Assembly (NCBI RefSeq): GCF_900114285.1
Contig: NZ_FOSN01000007.1
Coordinates: 155,650 to 219,649 of the forward strand
Length of the DNA: 64,000 bases
Source: Methylocapsa palsarum
GTDB taxonomy: Bacteria > Pseudomonadota > Alphaproteobacteria > Rhizobiales > Beijerinckiaceae
Reading direction: 5' to 3'
In this document: one piece after another, positions 27,922 through 37,127 of the stretch
How the letters are laid out: each line of letters opens with the position of its first letter
Position numbering within the stretch: the stretch's first letter is position 1
The notes under the pieces: generated by a model
The model's input: only the letters and a program-made list of their open reading frames with translations
The model's database searches: none
Told to the model about the DNA's origin: nothing
Program-made: the position numbers and the translations under genes

Positions 27922-27950
27922 TTGATTTTCACCCTATTCCGTGTTATATA
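27922..27950 (+). promoter_or_regulatory. Strong sigma70-type promoter for carD
   Basis: TTGATT at 27922-27927, a spacer of exactly 17 bases and TATATA at 27945-27950. Predicted start of transcription near 27957, giving a leader of ~265 bases ahead of carD. Confidence 0.65.
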
Positions 27951-27957
27951 GGTTTTG

Positions 27958-28222
27958 TGCCCTCTCTGTAGAGGGGTGGGCGTTTGACCGACGTCCTCAT
28001 CCTCATGGGGGCCCCACGAGACGCAAGATGGCTTTTTCTTGAAGCAATTGCGCGGCGCCGGGGCCTTATTTTCTTTTGATCTTAAGTTGAGCCAATCAAC
28101 TAACCATTAGGAGTTCTTCGTTTCCCGCCTTTCCAGAGTGGGAAATCGAGTTCTCTGAGCGGCGGAAACTTCGCCGTTTATAGACGCCCCGTCTCCAAAG
28201 CGGGGCAACAAAAGGAGCGCTT
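27958..28222 (+). other. Long structured 5' leader of carD
   Basis: No gene. Several hairpins can be drawn: GCCC-rich near 27959-27981, TTTCCC...GGGAAA near 28120-28145, GGCG...CGCC near 28161-28177, and GCCCCG...CGGGGC near 28187-28206, then AAAGGAG before the ATG. No riboswitch family recognised. A 24-codon frame (28005-28079) lacks a ribosome site. Confidence 0.45.
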
Positions 28223-29797
28223 ATGGCGTCCGTTAAAAAGAGCGATAATCCGTCTGCGACCGTTAAGCCGTCTGCGACAAAAACGCCCCTCCGTCGGGGC
28301 GAAAGTCTGAAGCGAACGCCAGCAAATCCAGCGACAATCGCCGCCAGGGAAGCGATCGAATCGAGATCAAAGCCGCGCGCTCAAGCGGTCCGGGCGAGTG
28401 GACAGCATAGACGCGATAAGTCCGATTCCAAGGGCGGGACAGCCGGTCTTCCCGTTAAGGGCGGCGGTAAAGACGCAGGCGTCGAGACCCTGGTGAAGGC
28501 CGAATCGGCGAAGGCGGCAAAGGCGAAGGCGGCGAATAGCGGCGCCAAATCAGGCGTTCGTTCAGACCCTGTCGTAGCTGCGGTTCGAATTGGGGCGAAG
28601 AACCTCCAAGGCCGCGTCTCCGGGAGAAACGTTGAATTTAGAGGGGTCGAGAACATCTCTCCGGAGTCCGGCGACGGATCTGCGGCGAGGTTAAAGGGCG
28701 CGGTCGCCGTTGCGCCGCTGAAAAAAGCGTCGCTTCACAAAGCGCCGGCAAGGCCGCATGGAACGGCTCGCAACGTTGACGAAGGAGACAAGACAGCCCT
28801 CCCTGCGACCACAGCGGACGCCCCGGCGGTTGCTCCGCTTGTCGCTAGGCAGAAGCAGACTTTGAACCCGGCGGCGATCTCCGGATCGGTTGCCGAAACC
28901 TTAAATTCGACCTCCGGGTCAAGGCTACACGATCGGACGACGGTGACAAAAAAAATCGAGAAGAAAAAAACTGGTGAATCGACGGCTTCCTCAGTCGAGC
29001 CGGCAATCGAGGCTGTGACACCGAGCCCGGCGCGCTCGAAGACGCCCGTTCGCCGGGAGTCCAATGTCGAATCCCTGATCAAAACGCAGAAAGAGGCGAC
29101 GAAAATACGAACAGCGCCTCCGGCCGACGTTCAATCGCCTGTAATGGCTGACGATCCCGTATCCTCCGTCTCCGGAGAAGCTGCGATCGACTCTCCTCTC
29201 GTCGACAAGCCGGTCGTCCCCGCCCGCCCCGCAAAGACCCCGAGCGGCGCCCGGCAAGGATTCAAGCCCCTGGAGTATATCGTCTACCCCGCCCATGGCG
29301 TCGGTCAGATCGTCGCGATCGAAGAGCAGGAAGTCGCGGGCTTCAAGCTTGAGCTTTTTGTGATCATTTTTGTCAAGGACAAGATGATCTTGAAAGTCCC
29401 CGTTCCAAAAGTGGCGAGCGTCGGGATGCGGAAGCTCGCCGAAGCCGACGTCGTCAAGAAAGCGCTCAATACCTTGGCCGGCCGGGCGCGCATCAAGCGC
29501 ACCATGTGGTCGAGGCGCGCCCAGGAATACGAGGCCAAAATCAATTCGGGGGATCTCGTTGCGATTTCGGAGGTCGTTCGTGATCTCTATCGGTCCGAGT
29601 CACAGCCGGAACAGTCCTACTCCGAGCGTCAGCTTTATGAGGCGGCGCTTGATCGGATGGCCCGGGAAGTGGTCGTCGTTCACAAGTTGACGGAAACAGA
29701 ATCCCTCAAACTGATTGAGAGCCAACTTCAGAAGGGCCCGCGCCGCGGCAAGGCGGAAGACATCGAGGGTGACGACGCCATTGAAGAAGCGGCCTGA
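28223..29797 (+). CDS. carD: CarD-family transcription regulator with very long N-terminal extension
   Basis: 524 residues. The CarD/CdnL module is confined to ~345-500: a Tudor-like RNA polymerase-interacting domain (VYPAHGVGQIVAIEEQEVAG ... ILKVPVPK) then the helical DNA-binding domain (RARIKRTMWSRRAQEYEAKINSGD, QLYEAALDRMAREV). CarD stabilises RNA polymerase open complexes, classically at rRNA promoters. The ~340 residues before it are Lys/Ala/Ser/Thr/Pro-rich, low-complexity and predicted disordered; alphaproteobacterial CarD proteins usually have far shorter N-termini. Start is backed by AAAGGAG and a promoter 270 bases upstream. Confidence 0.92.
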   Translation: MASVKKSDNPSATVKPSATKTPLRRGESLKRTPANPATIAAREAIESRSKPRAQAVRASGQHRRDKSDSKGGTAGLPVKGGGKDAGVETLVKAESAKAAKAKAANSGAKSGVRSDPVVAAVRIGAKNLQGRVSGRNVEFRGVENISPESGDGSAARLKGAVAVAPLKKASLHKAPARPHGTARNVDEGDKTALPATTADAPAVAPLVARQKQTLNPAAISGSVAETLNSTSGSRLHDRTTVTKKIEKKKTGESTASSVEPAIEAVTPSPARSKTPVRRESNVESLIKTQKEATKIRTAPPADVQSPVMADDPVSSVSGEAAIDSPLVDKPVVPARPAKTPSGARQGFKPLEYIVYPAHGVGQIVAIEEQEVAGFKLELFVIIFVKDKMILKVPVPKVASVGMRKLAEADVVKKALNTLAGRARIKRTMWSRRAQEYEAKINSGDLVAISEVVRDLYRSESQPEQSYSERQLYEAALDRMAREVVVVHKLTETESLKLIESQLQKGPRRGKAEDIEGDDAIEEAA

Positions 29798-29810
29798 CCG
29801 CCGCTTTCTT
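29788..29810 (+). terminator. Terminator overlapping the carD stop
   Basis: Stem AGCGGC / GCCGCT with a 6-base loop containing the TGA stop codon, followed by TTCTT. The termination hairpin therefore includes the last codons of carD. Confidence 0.55.
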
Positions 29811-30210
29811 CGCTGACGCGAGTCCCGTGTCGAGCCTGTTTTTCTGTGCGCCCCTACGGCGACCAGTTTCGAGTCGGACCGTCGCCCTTGAAGTCAGGGC
29901 GGCGGGGGCCATATGATTTAAGACGGAAGGCGCAGAAATTTTCGTTCCCGCAGAGTGGGGTCGCGATTTCCGCAAAAGCCTGCGCACATACAGCGCTCAA
30001 GATCGATTGTTCCAGAAACCTAGATCAAGCTTTCCGGCGCGTTTCTGAGCGGCCGGGTCTTGTTGCTGTCAGGATCATTGAGACGGGAAAATCTGAATGA
30101 CTGTCGGTCGCCTTGGCCAAGATCATGATGTGAACAAAAGATCAACACTACGGTGCGAGACTTAAAAGTTCGCAGAACGCGGGTCGCATGACCGCAGAGG
30201 AGACATGTTG
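29811..30210. other. Intergenic, no gene seen
   Basis: 400 bases between carD and the DUF1150 gene. In relatives a small heat-shock (Hsp20) gene often sits upstream of DUF1150; none is found here. Only the ribosome site GAGGAG (30197-30202) of the next gene stands out. Confidence 0.55.
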
Positions 30211-30474
30211 ATGTTCAACGAAACAAAAAACGAGTCGGCGCTGCTGACCAGCGATCAGCTTGCGCGCCTGGGCGGCGGCAGAGTCGCGTATCTGAAGCCC
30301 ATTCGCTCGGAGGATTTGGTCAAGCTCCTCCCACAGGCGCCCGAGGTTCAGCCGGGGCTGCAGCTCTTCGCCCTGCTTGGCGCGGACGGAAGCCCGATCG
30401 CCGTGACCGACACCCGCAACGCGGCGCTCGCCAACGCCATCGAGCAGGAACTCGAGATGGTAAGCCTTCATTAG
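30211..30474 (+). CDS. DUF1150 family protein
   Basis: 87 residues from the ATG at 30211 (ATG at 30205 is also possible; GAGGAG is 8 bases from the first, only 2 from the second). Small acidic protein with YLKPIRSEDLVKLLP, LFALLGADGSPIAVTDTR and a C-terminal AIEQELEMVSLH, matching the DUF1150 family that accompanies small heat-shock genes in alphaproteobacteria. Function unknown. Confidence 0.8.
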   Translation: MFNETKNESALLTSDQLARLGGGRVAYLKPIRSEDLVKLLPQAPEVQPGLQLFALLGADGSPIAVTDTRNAALANAIEQELEMVSLH

Positions 30475-31236
30475 GGGAGGCCAAGCGTTTCAATCGCGAG
30501 GCGGCGCCTCCTCAGATGTAGTCAAAATTGTGGCGGAATATCGGATATTCTTTTCGGGTCGTCATTGGGCGAGCGCTTTGACAGATTGGCGACTTTTTTA
30601 TCCTTGGCGCGTTTTCTCCAACCATTTAAGGTCTCGCGTGTAAGATCATGCAGGTGTAAGGTCGCGCACGAGCGATTCGGTGATTTGTCATTGACCACCC
30701 AATAGGTCTCTAGCGGCAATTGGTCGTGAGTAGGCCTTTCCGCGTAAACGACAGTAGAACGTTTCGGGAGCTGCAAATATAATTTGATTTTTGATCGCAT
30801 GCATGCTTGTGATCGACGACGGTAAAACACATAACGCCTGCCCACGTTCGTTGCGGATCAAATGAATGGCCGGGCCATGGTGGCGGTCAATGAGTTGCGG
30901 GGCAATGAATTCGGTCAGCGCGTTCGGCGACCGAGTTGTGTTCTTGCAATCTTGCCTTGTTAAAGTTGCTTGGGCCCGGAATCCTCCCGTGCAAGGTTCT
31001 AGCGCGCCGGTAAAGAACCCCTCCCGTCGAGATGAACTTGAAACTACAACAGTAAAACGACAACAGCATTGAAGATGCGAAATCCTCGGTCCCGAAACGC
31101 TGACTCGCAACGAGCATCGAAATAACGGGGAAACAATCTGAACCAGCGCGCCGACTCGATGCAAGATCGAGTTCCGCACTTTCCTTGTGATCTGCGCGCC
31201 GTCTTTTTAGTGGACAAAAATGTTCGTGGACAAAAA
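30475..31236. other. Long intergenic stretch, no supported gene
   Basis: 762 bases. Frames on both strands (for example minus 30522-30800) have no family signal and no good ribosome site. Base composition is less GC-rich than the neighbours. Just before the next gene GTGGACAAAAA occurs twice, 16 bases apart (31210 and 31226), the second copy running into the ATG. Confidence 0.5.
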
Positions 31237-31896
31237 ATGAAACGTCAGCCCAAGCCTTTTTCGGTCGAGATCAAGCGATCGCGCCGCTCCCCCGGCGCAC
31301 CCGCCCCGTCGCAGGCCAGCGCGCTTGAACTGGAGATCGACGAAGCCGCACCGCCGCAATTCACGCAGCGCTCCGCAGAATCCGATCTCGTCGTTCCCGC
31401 ATTTTTGCAGACGCCGAATGGAAGCAGACGGCTTACATCCAAGGAAAACTCGGACGCGGCGGCCAAAGATCGCGACAAAGTCTTCGCGTCCCTTCCCGCT
31501 CGACAACCAAGCGACGCCGATCAATCCGGCAACCGGACTGCTCCCAGGGTCTTGCAGAGTCTCGTACAACCGGAGATCTCCGATCTCGCGATCGAGGCCA
31601 AGCCGATGAGGCGCGTGTCGGCAAAAAAAGGAAAAAGCGATAAGCCGATTGCCAGGAAAACCCCCGCGACGTATGAGCCAAACGCCAGCGTCATCAATAT
31701 CGCAAACCGCGAACCCACTCCAAGCCGGAAGCCCGCTTCCGTTCGGGTCGCCGACGAGGCTTCCGACGCCAAACTCATAACAATCCAGACAGCGCCTCAG
31801 CTGACCAGACCGCGTGTCTTCCTCGGCCGCGCGGACGCATCGACGCTTCCCCCGGGCCAGCGCTGGAAACGCCGGCTCCACCCCCGAGCCTGGTAA
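31237..31896 (+). CDS. Hypothetical basic, low-complexity protein
   Basis: 219 residues from ATG 31237 (MKRQPKPFSVEIKRSRR). Disordered, Lys/Arg/Ser/Ala/Pro-rich, with conserved-looking ends: the N-terminal KPFSVEIKRSRR and the C-terminal LPPGQRWKRRLHPRAW. From memory similar bookended proteins occur in Rhizobiales, but no function is known. No membrane segment. It converges on the extensin-like gene. Confidence 0.6.
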   Translation: MKRQPKPFSVEIKRSRRSPGAPAPSQASALELEIDEAAPPQFTQRSAESDLVVPAFLQTPNGSRRLTSKENSDAAAKDRDKVFASLPARQPSDADQSGNRTAPRVLQSLVQPEISDLAIEAKPMRRVSAKKGKSDKPIARKTPATYEPNASVINIANREPTPSRKPASVRVADEASDAKLITIQTAPQLTRPRVFLGRADASTLPPGQRWKRRLHPRAW

Positions 31897-31925
31897 TTCA
31901 CCGCTGCGGGTCTGATCAGGTTTGT

Positions 31926-32918
31926 TCAGCGTCGCGGGATCGACGACGTCAGATCCCAATCTCTTGGATTTGCTTCTGGAACAAAGGCCCCGTCCTCGCG
32001 CAACGTTCCGCCTACAGGCTCGGGAGGGATAGGCGCCCGGTCGATCGCTGCAGGCCGCGCGGCATAGGCCGACGGAACGCTTGCAACCGGAACACTTGCA
32101 ACAGGCGCGGGTCCCGGTCCCGCATGCGCCGTGAGCGCGCCATCAGACGGAATTTTTCCCTGCGCCATATCCACGTCATCGTCGAATTCGGGCGCATCCG
32201 GCAAACTGTCGCGCGGATTTTGCGGGGCCGGCGCGATTTGTGGTTCCGGCCGGCAGATTCGGCGCGGGCCAGACGATGAGTTTCCGTGCATCGCCAGGTC
32301 GAAATGGATGTGGTTGTAGTGGAAAACGTTGGCGCCTGGTCCCAATACGGTTGTGAAATGGGCGCATCCGCCCGCGTGCACATCTTGCAGAAAAGCGCGC
32401 GCCTGATCGTCGCCGCGCGTCCAGTCCCGCACGATCAGGATCTCGCGTCCGTCGGCGAGACGAAAGCCGCCGATATCGAGGGCGTTGCCGAAGGCGTGTT
32501 CCGAAATTCGAGCCCCGCGCTGATTGTTCATCGAGCGGCAACTGTAGGCGCCCATCGAATCGATTTGCGCCACCGGCTGCCCGAATCGCGCCAACGCCGC
32601 AGGCTGCACAACCGTGCTGATCCAGCCATTGAGCGCGGCGATCATCGGGCAATCGAGAATGGCGTTGGTGTTAATTTTGACGGTCCCCTCGAGCAGCGCG
32701 CTGACCCTGAACGGCCGCGTCAACCCGCAAATGCCGGGACCGTCAATTTCGCGCGCCGGCTGGACGAATTGCGAGACGCGGATCAAATTCTGCGCGATGC
32801 AAGCGTTTTCGGCCTGGCTTCGCCAGGCTGGCCGGCGGGGCCTCTCGTAGTTCGAGCAGCCCGCCAGGGTCAAGATGAACGCCGTCAGGGCGGCGAGAGG
32901 CAGGAGACGAGGCGCCAT
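31926..32918 (-). CDS. Extensin-like (DUF/LAS-type) lipoprotein
   Basis: 330 residues. Lipobox LAGC with Cys21, so periplasm- or outer-membrane-anchored. The Extensin_2 domain (~40-225) shows LAS-peptidase-like signatures: MGAYSCR, SEHAFGNALDIGGF (SxHxxGxAxD) and HYNHIHFDLA (HxH), the zinc-binding layout of D,D-peptidases, so a role in wall remodelling is plausible (inference). The last ~100 residues are Pro/Ala-rich and disordered. Confidence 0.85.
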   Translation of the reverse strand: MAPRLLPLAALTAFILTLAGCSNYERPRRPAWRSQAENACIAQNLIRVSQFVQPAREIDGPGICGLTRPFRVSALLEGTVKINTNAILDCPMIAALNGWISTVVQPAALARFGQPVAQIDSMGAYSCRSMNNQRGARISEHAFGNALDIGGFRLADGREILIVRDWTRGDDQARAFLQDVHAGGCAHFTTVLGPGANVFHYNHIHFDLAMHGNSSSGPRRICRPEPQIAPAPQNPRDSLPDAPEFDDDVDMAQGKIPSDGALTAHAGPGPAPVASVPVASVPSAYAARPAAIDRAPIPPEPVGGTLREDGAFVPEANPRDWDLTSSIPRR

Positions 32919-33026
32919 CGCGCAGATATGCGCGGAAAATGTTAAGTGGCGCTAAACCATCGAGGTTAAGGATGTCGTAACGCGTCTTGACCCCAAGGGC
33001 GGCGCCAGGACGAAGCAATTGCCGAC

Positions 33027-33449
33027 ATGCCAAAGATTGAAGTGACGAAAGACATCGCGCTCGAGGAGTCCGAACTCGAGTTCTCGTTTCTGCGCGCCAG
33101 CGGCCCCGGAGGTCAGAACGTCAACAAGGTCGAATCGGCCGTGCAGTTGCGTTTCGATATCGCCAATTCTCCGTCCCTCGGGGAGGCGGTCAAGCGCCGT
33201 CTGGAGCGGCTCTCCGGACAGCGCTGCACCCGAGAGGGCGTGCTGGTCATTTTCGCGCAGACGCACCGCTCGCAGGACTTGAACAAGAAAACCGCGCTGG
33301 CGCGGCTGATCGGCCTGATCGCCGAGGCGGCCGAAAAACCCAAGCCGCGTATCAAAACACGCCCCAGCCTTTCGGCGCGCAAACGCCGGGTCGACAAAAA
33401 GGTGCAACGCGGCGAGACCAAGAAGCTGCGCAATTCTCCGACCGAGTGA
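33027..33449 (+). CDS. arfB: Peptidyl-tRNA hydrolase ArfB
   Basis: 140 residues. Ribosome rescue factor: hydrolyses peptidyl-tRNA on stalled ribosomes lacking a stop codon. GGQ catalytic loop at 28-30 in SGPGGQNVNKVESAVQLRFD, and the essential basic C-terminal tail (ARKRRVDKKVQRGETKKLR) that enters the empty mRNA channel. Full length and diverging from the extensin-like gene 108 bases away. Confidence 0.93.
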   Translation: MPKIEVTKDIALEESELEFSFLRASGPGGQNVNKVESAVQLRFDIANSPSLGEAVKRRLERLSGQRCTREGVLVIFAQTHRSQDLNKKTALARLIGLIAEAAEKPKPRIKTRPSLSARKRRVDKKVQRGETKKLRNSPTE

Positions 33450-33472
33450 CGCGCCGGCGCGTTCATGCAATG

Positions 33473-33991
33473 TTACGCGGCGCCCCCGGTTCCCTGTCCG
33501 GATTGCCGCTGCGCCATGAAGCGGTCGAATTCCTCCCGATCCTTCGCCCGCCGCAGATTCTCGATATACGCGCCGAATTCCCGCTCCGCCTGAACGAGTT
33601 TGTCGCGCTCCTCCTCAAGCCGGGCCAGTTCGGACGACCGCCAGTCATCGAAGGCGGAATTCCCCGTCGGGCCCATCGCGGAAGAGCGGCAGTTCGTCCA
33701 CCACGAGCTGCGCCAGGCCCCGCCCTGCCCATAAGCAGAGGTCCAGCCTGATCGCCCGTCCCATTTTGCCTGCGCGTAGGACACGAGGTCGCCCTGATAG
33801 CCGCTGTTCTTCTGCCAGATCTTCCATCCGATGACCGCGAGGCCGATCGGCCAGAACAGGACGAACCCGAGCACCATCGCGACGATCTCGGCGGGGGTCC
33901 ATCCCGGACCGCGGCGGCATCCGCGCCACTCGTCGGGTCTGCCGGCCCCGCTCGAAAACGGTTGATAGGAATGTCCTGTCTCCGCGCTCAT
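33473..33991 (-). CDS. DUF2852 membrane protein
   Basis: 172 residues from the ATG at 33991 (GGAG seven bases upstream; a longer frame reaches 34063 without support). One membrane helix (~35-60, PAEIVAMVLGFVLFWPIGLAVIGWKIW) then a coiled-coil-prone C-terminus (ELARLEEERDKLVQAEREFGAYIENLRRAKDREEFDRFMAQR). This matches the DUF2852 layout found in alphaproteobacteria; function unknown. Confidence 0.82.
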   Translation of the reverse strand: MSAETGHSYQPFSSGAGRPDEWRGCRRGPGWTPAEIVAMVLGFVLFWPIGLAVIGWKIWQKNSGYQGDLVSYAQAKWDGRSGWTSAYGQGGAWRSSWWTNCRSSAMGPTGNSAFDDWRSSELARLEEERDKLVQAEREFGAYIENLRRAKDREEFDRFMAQRQSGQGTGGAA

Positions 33992-34109
33992 TGATATGCT
34001 CCATGATCGCGCGCCGACGAATTCTTGGCCTTGGCGCGCGAGCATAATATACGCCGCCCGCAATCTTCTTCGAGGCGCCGGCCATCACTTTATTGCGATG
34101 CCGATGACT

Positions 34110-34904
34110 TCATGCTGCCGAACGAACGAGCTCAAGCAGCTGACGGTGAATCGCGTCGTTGCCAGCGCAGACGGAGCCTTTGGCCAGCATGTCAGGACCG
34201 CCGTCCGCGTCGGTGACGAAGCCGCCGGCTTCCTTAATGATAATGATCCCGGCGGCGATGTCCCAGGGCTTCAGGTTGCGCTCCCAGAATCCATCGTAAC
34301 TGGCCGAGGCGACGAAACAGAGATCGAGGGCGGCGGCGCCGAGGCGACGGAGATTTCCGGCGCGTTTCATCACCGCCGCGCACTCCGCCATGAAGCGGGG
34401 ATGGTCCTTGAGTTTGCCGATATGGGGAATGCCGCAGCCGATGAGCGCGTCGGCCATGTCGCGCCGCGCCGCGACCCGCAGACGCCGGTTGTTGTAATAG
34501 GCGCCCTGCCCTTTTTCGGCGATGAACAGATCGTCGTTCGCCGGATTGTAGACGAGGCCGGCGACGATCTGGCCCTCGCGCGCAAGCCCGATCGAAATCG
34601 CGAACAGGGGCAGCCCGTGTAGGAAATTCGTCGTTCCGTCGAGCGGATCGATATACCAGGTGTGGGTCTTGTCGGCCCCTTCGACGATGCCGCCCTCCTC
34701 GAGAACGAATCCATAGCCGGGGCGGGCTTTGGAAAGTTCCTCGAACAAGACGTTTTCGGCCCTCCTGTCAGCGAGAGTCACGAAATCGCCCGGACCCTTC
34801 ACCGAAACCTGAAGGTTCTCGACCTCGCCGAAGTCGCGTTTCAAGCCGCGTCCGGCCTTGACGGCGGCCGCCTTCATCACGTTCATCAACGCGGACCTGA
34901 TCAT
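34110..34904 (-). CDS. suhB: Inositol-1-monophosphatase family protein
   Basis: 264 residues. Mg-dependent phosphatase fold with EEGG (69-72), the metal-binding WYIDPLDGTTNF (83-94) with D86 and D89, and KPWDIAAG near 214. SuhB can act on inositol phosphates and also joins the rRNA antitermination complex in enterics. It follows efp by 75 bases on the same strand, likely one transcript. Confidence 0.93.
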   Translation of the reverse strand: MIRSALMNVMKAAAVKAGRGLKRDFGEVENLQVSVKGPGDFVTLADRRAENVLFEELSKARPGYGFVLEEGGIVEGADKTHTWYIDPLDGTTNFLHGLPLFAISIGLAREGQIVAGLVYNPANDDLFIAEKGQGAYYNNRRLRVAARRDMADALIGCGIPHIGKLKDHPRFMAECAAVMKRAGNLRRLGAAALDLCFVASASYDGFWERNLKPWDIAAGIIIIKEAGGFVTDADGGPDMLAKGSVCAGNDAIHRQLLELVRSAA

Positions 34905-34979
34905 GCATTCGCCTCGCTCGAATTCAAAAAGCCGGCATGCCCGATGGAAATTCAGGACATGCCCTCCCCGCCGCGACCT

Positions 34980-35546
34980 TCAGTCGGCCCGCCGCATATA
35001 GGCGACTTCGCTGGTGTCGACGACGATCCGTTCGCCACTGGCGATGAATGGGGGCACCAGGATGCGCAGGCCGTTCTCAAGCACGGCGGGCTTGTAGGAC
35101 GAGGCCGCGGTCTGGCCTCGCACCACGGGATCGGCCTCGACGATGGTCAGCGTGACATAGGCGGGAAGTTTGATGCTGATCGCGCGCCCGTCATGCATCT
35201 GCAAAGTGACCTTCATCCCGTCCTGAAGAAACGCCGCGCGTTCGCCGACCCAATCCGCGGCGAGTTCGATCTGCTCGTAGGTCTCAAGGTCCATGAAAAC
35301 GAGCGCGTCGCCCTCCTTGTAAAGAAAGCTGAAATCCTTGAGTTCGAGATCGATCGCCTCGACCGTCGCGTCGGCGCGGAACCGTTCGTTGAGCTTGCGC
35401 CCGTCGATCAGGTTCTTCAGTTCGACCTGGTTGAAGGCGCCGCCCTTGCCCGGCTTCACGGCGTTGGTCTTGACCGCGACCCAAAGCCCGCCGTCGTGCT
35501 CGATGACGGCGCCGGGCGAGATCTGGTTTCCGTTGAGTTTGGGCAT
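34980..35546 (-). CDS. efp: Elongation factor P
   Basis: 188 residues, three beta-barrel domains. Relieves ribosome stalling at polyproline. The modifiable Lys34 is present at the tip loop (KPGKGGAF), suggesting EpmA/EpmB-type lysylation, though those genes are not in this window. Start chosen at 35546 ([10 protein letters not shown]); an upstream open frame to 35678 is Ala/Pro-rich and not part of the family. First gene of efp-suhB. Confidence 0.95.
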   Translation of the reverse strand: MPKLNGNQISPGAVIEHDGGLWVAVKTNAVKPGKGGAFNQVELKNLIDGRKLNERFRADATVEAIDLELKDFSFLYKEGDALVFMDLETYEQIELAADWVGERAAFLQDGMKVTLQMHDGRAISIKLPAYVTLTIVEADPVVRGQTAASSYKPAVLENGLRILVPPFIASGERIVVDTSEVAYMRRAD

Positions 35547-35917
35547 GAAAGGGTTTGCTCCGGGGACTGGGGCAGGAACTGGTGCAGGAACTGCGCTCGA
35601 AGCCGCCAAGTGCCCGTTCGGCGCGCGATCGTCAACCCGCGCGCAGGCGTCTTGCAAGCCTTCCCCTCGAAGTCTCAAGACTTAGGTATATTTACCTTAA
35701 GCGCCAAATCTTCGAACTGTCTTTTGCAGGATTTGGCGATTGACCTGCGACCTGGAAGCGAAACCTCCGAGCGGCGGACTCTTTCGAAAGCGGAAACAGC
35801 TGCTGACGAGCATATTACGAGAAGGGCGATAGGATTTCGAACTTCTCATCATGAAGGAGATTGAGGCTTTCTGGAAAAAGAGCATTAACTTACATCATGA
35901 TTTCGGCGTCGCCCTTA
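35547..35917. other. Intergenic between efp and repeat copy C
   Basis: 371 bases. Holds the efp leader (with a tandem GCAGGAACTG at 35573-35592) and no supported gene. Ends at palindromic element copy C. Confidence 0.55.
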
Positions 35918-36028
35918 GAGCGTTTCCGGCCGAATGTGATCATTCGGTCGATCAGAAATCGCTCTGGATTCAAAAGTTTGAGCATAGTCTTGTCGATTGG
36001 ATGGTTTCACTCCAATCGGAATACGCTC
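35918..36028 (-). repeat. Palindromic two-hairpin element, copy C
   Basis: 111 bp, same orientation and GAATGTGATCATTC-type hairpin as copies A and F. It sits 55 bases before the start of the saccharopine-dehydrogenase-like gene; an upstream in-frame ATG at 35997 belongs to the repeat. Confidence 0.9.
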
Positions 36029-36083
36029 TAAGCGCTTGCAGAGTTCGCGACCAGCCGCATCGTTTCCCGGAAAGGCAGGGCTT

Positions 36084-37127
36084 ATGCAATGGATGATCTA
36101 CGGCGCGAATGGATACACGGGGGAGCTGATCGCGCGCGAAGCGAAAAGGCGCGGCGCCGCTCCGGTTCTTGCCGGCAGAAACGGCGTCAGTATCGCCGCC
36201 CTTGCGACGGAATTAGACCTTCCCTCGAAGGTGTTTTCGCTCGACGCGCCGACTGACCTCGCGGCGGCGCTGGACGGGACTGGTCTTGTGCTGAATTGCG
36301 CCGGACCGTTTTCGAAAACCGCCGTCCCGCTCATGCGGGCCTGCCTCGCCGCCAGGGCCCACTACCTCGACATCACCGGCGAAATCGAAATCCTGGAGGG
36401 CGCGCACCGCTTCGACGCGGAGGCGAGAGCGGCGGGCATTATCCTCTGCCCCGGCGTCGGATTTGACGTCGCCCCGACCGATTGCGTCGCTCTCATGCTC
36501 AAGACGGCGTTGCCGGACGCGCATGAGCTCGCGCTGGGCTTCGAGACCGCTCACAAGATGTCGCAGGGCACCGCCAAGACGCTCATCGAGTCGCTGGGAA
36601 AAAGCGGCAAGGTCCGGCGCGACGGCAAGATCGCCGATCTGCCGATCGGTCAAGGATTCCGTCAGATCGACTTCGGTTGCGGCGTAAGGCGGGCGATGCC
36701 CATTCCATGGGGCGACGTCGCATCGGCCTATTACACCACAGGCGTCCCCAACATCATGGTCTACACGCCGATCTCGCCGGCGCGGCTGGCGATCGCGCGG
36801 CTGACGAATGTATTCGGTTTCGTCATCCAGCGGCCGCGCGTTCAAGCCTGGCTTGCGGCGCGCATTGAACACAATGTCGTAGGACCGGACGCGGCGGCGC
36901 GCGAGGCGAGCCCGACCTGGATCTGGGGCGAAGCAAGGACTCCGGGCGGACAAACGCGGGAAGTCCGCTTCCAATGTTCGAACGGCTATACGTTCACCGT
37001 CTTCAGCGCATTGGCGATCGTCGAACGGCTGCTCGCGACAGAGTTTCCGCCCGGCTGCTGGACCCCCGCCGCGATCATGGGACAGGAATTTATCCTCAGT
37101 CTGCCGGGCACGACGAAAATCGATTAG
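36084..37127 (+). CDS. Saccharopine dehydrogenase-like NAD(P)-binding oxidoreductase
   Basis: 347 residues. N-terminal Rossmann fold MIYGANGYTGELIAREA (4-20) and the GPF/ARAHYLDITGEIE motif of the saccharopine dehydrogenase/trans-acting enoyl reductase superfamily. Members act on varied substrates, so the reaction is not assigned. Start at 36084 avoids the repeat. It ends in overlapping, converging stop codons with the carotenoid oxygenase. Confidence 0.82.
   Translation: MQWMIYGANGYTGELIAREAKRRGAAPVLAGRNGVSIAALATELDLPSKVFSLDAPTDLAAALDGTGLVLNCAGPFSKTAVPLMRACLAARAHYLDITGEIEILEGAHRFDAEARAAGIILCPGVGFDVAPTDCVALMLKTALPDAHELALGFETAHKMSQGTAKTLIESLGKSGKVRRDGKIADLPIGQGFRQIDFGCGVRRAMPIPWGDVASAYYTTGVPNIMVYTPISPARLAIARLTNVFGFVIQRPRVQAWLAARIEHNVVGPDAAAREASPTWIWGEARTPGGQTREVRFQCSNGYTFTVFSALAIVERLLATEFPPGCWTPAAIMGQEFILSLPGTTKID

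Noticed and set aside
28005..28079. 24-codon leader peptide before carD
   Set aside because: No ribosome site and no regulatory codon run.
30522..30845. Minus-strand 107-codon frame
   Set aside because: No family signal, GTG start without ribosome site, no coding-like neighbours.
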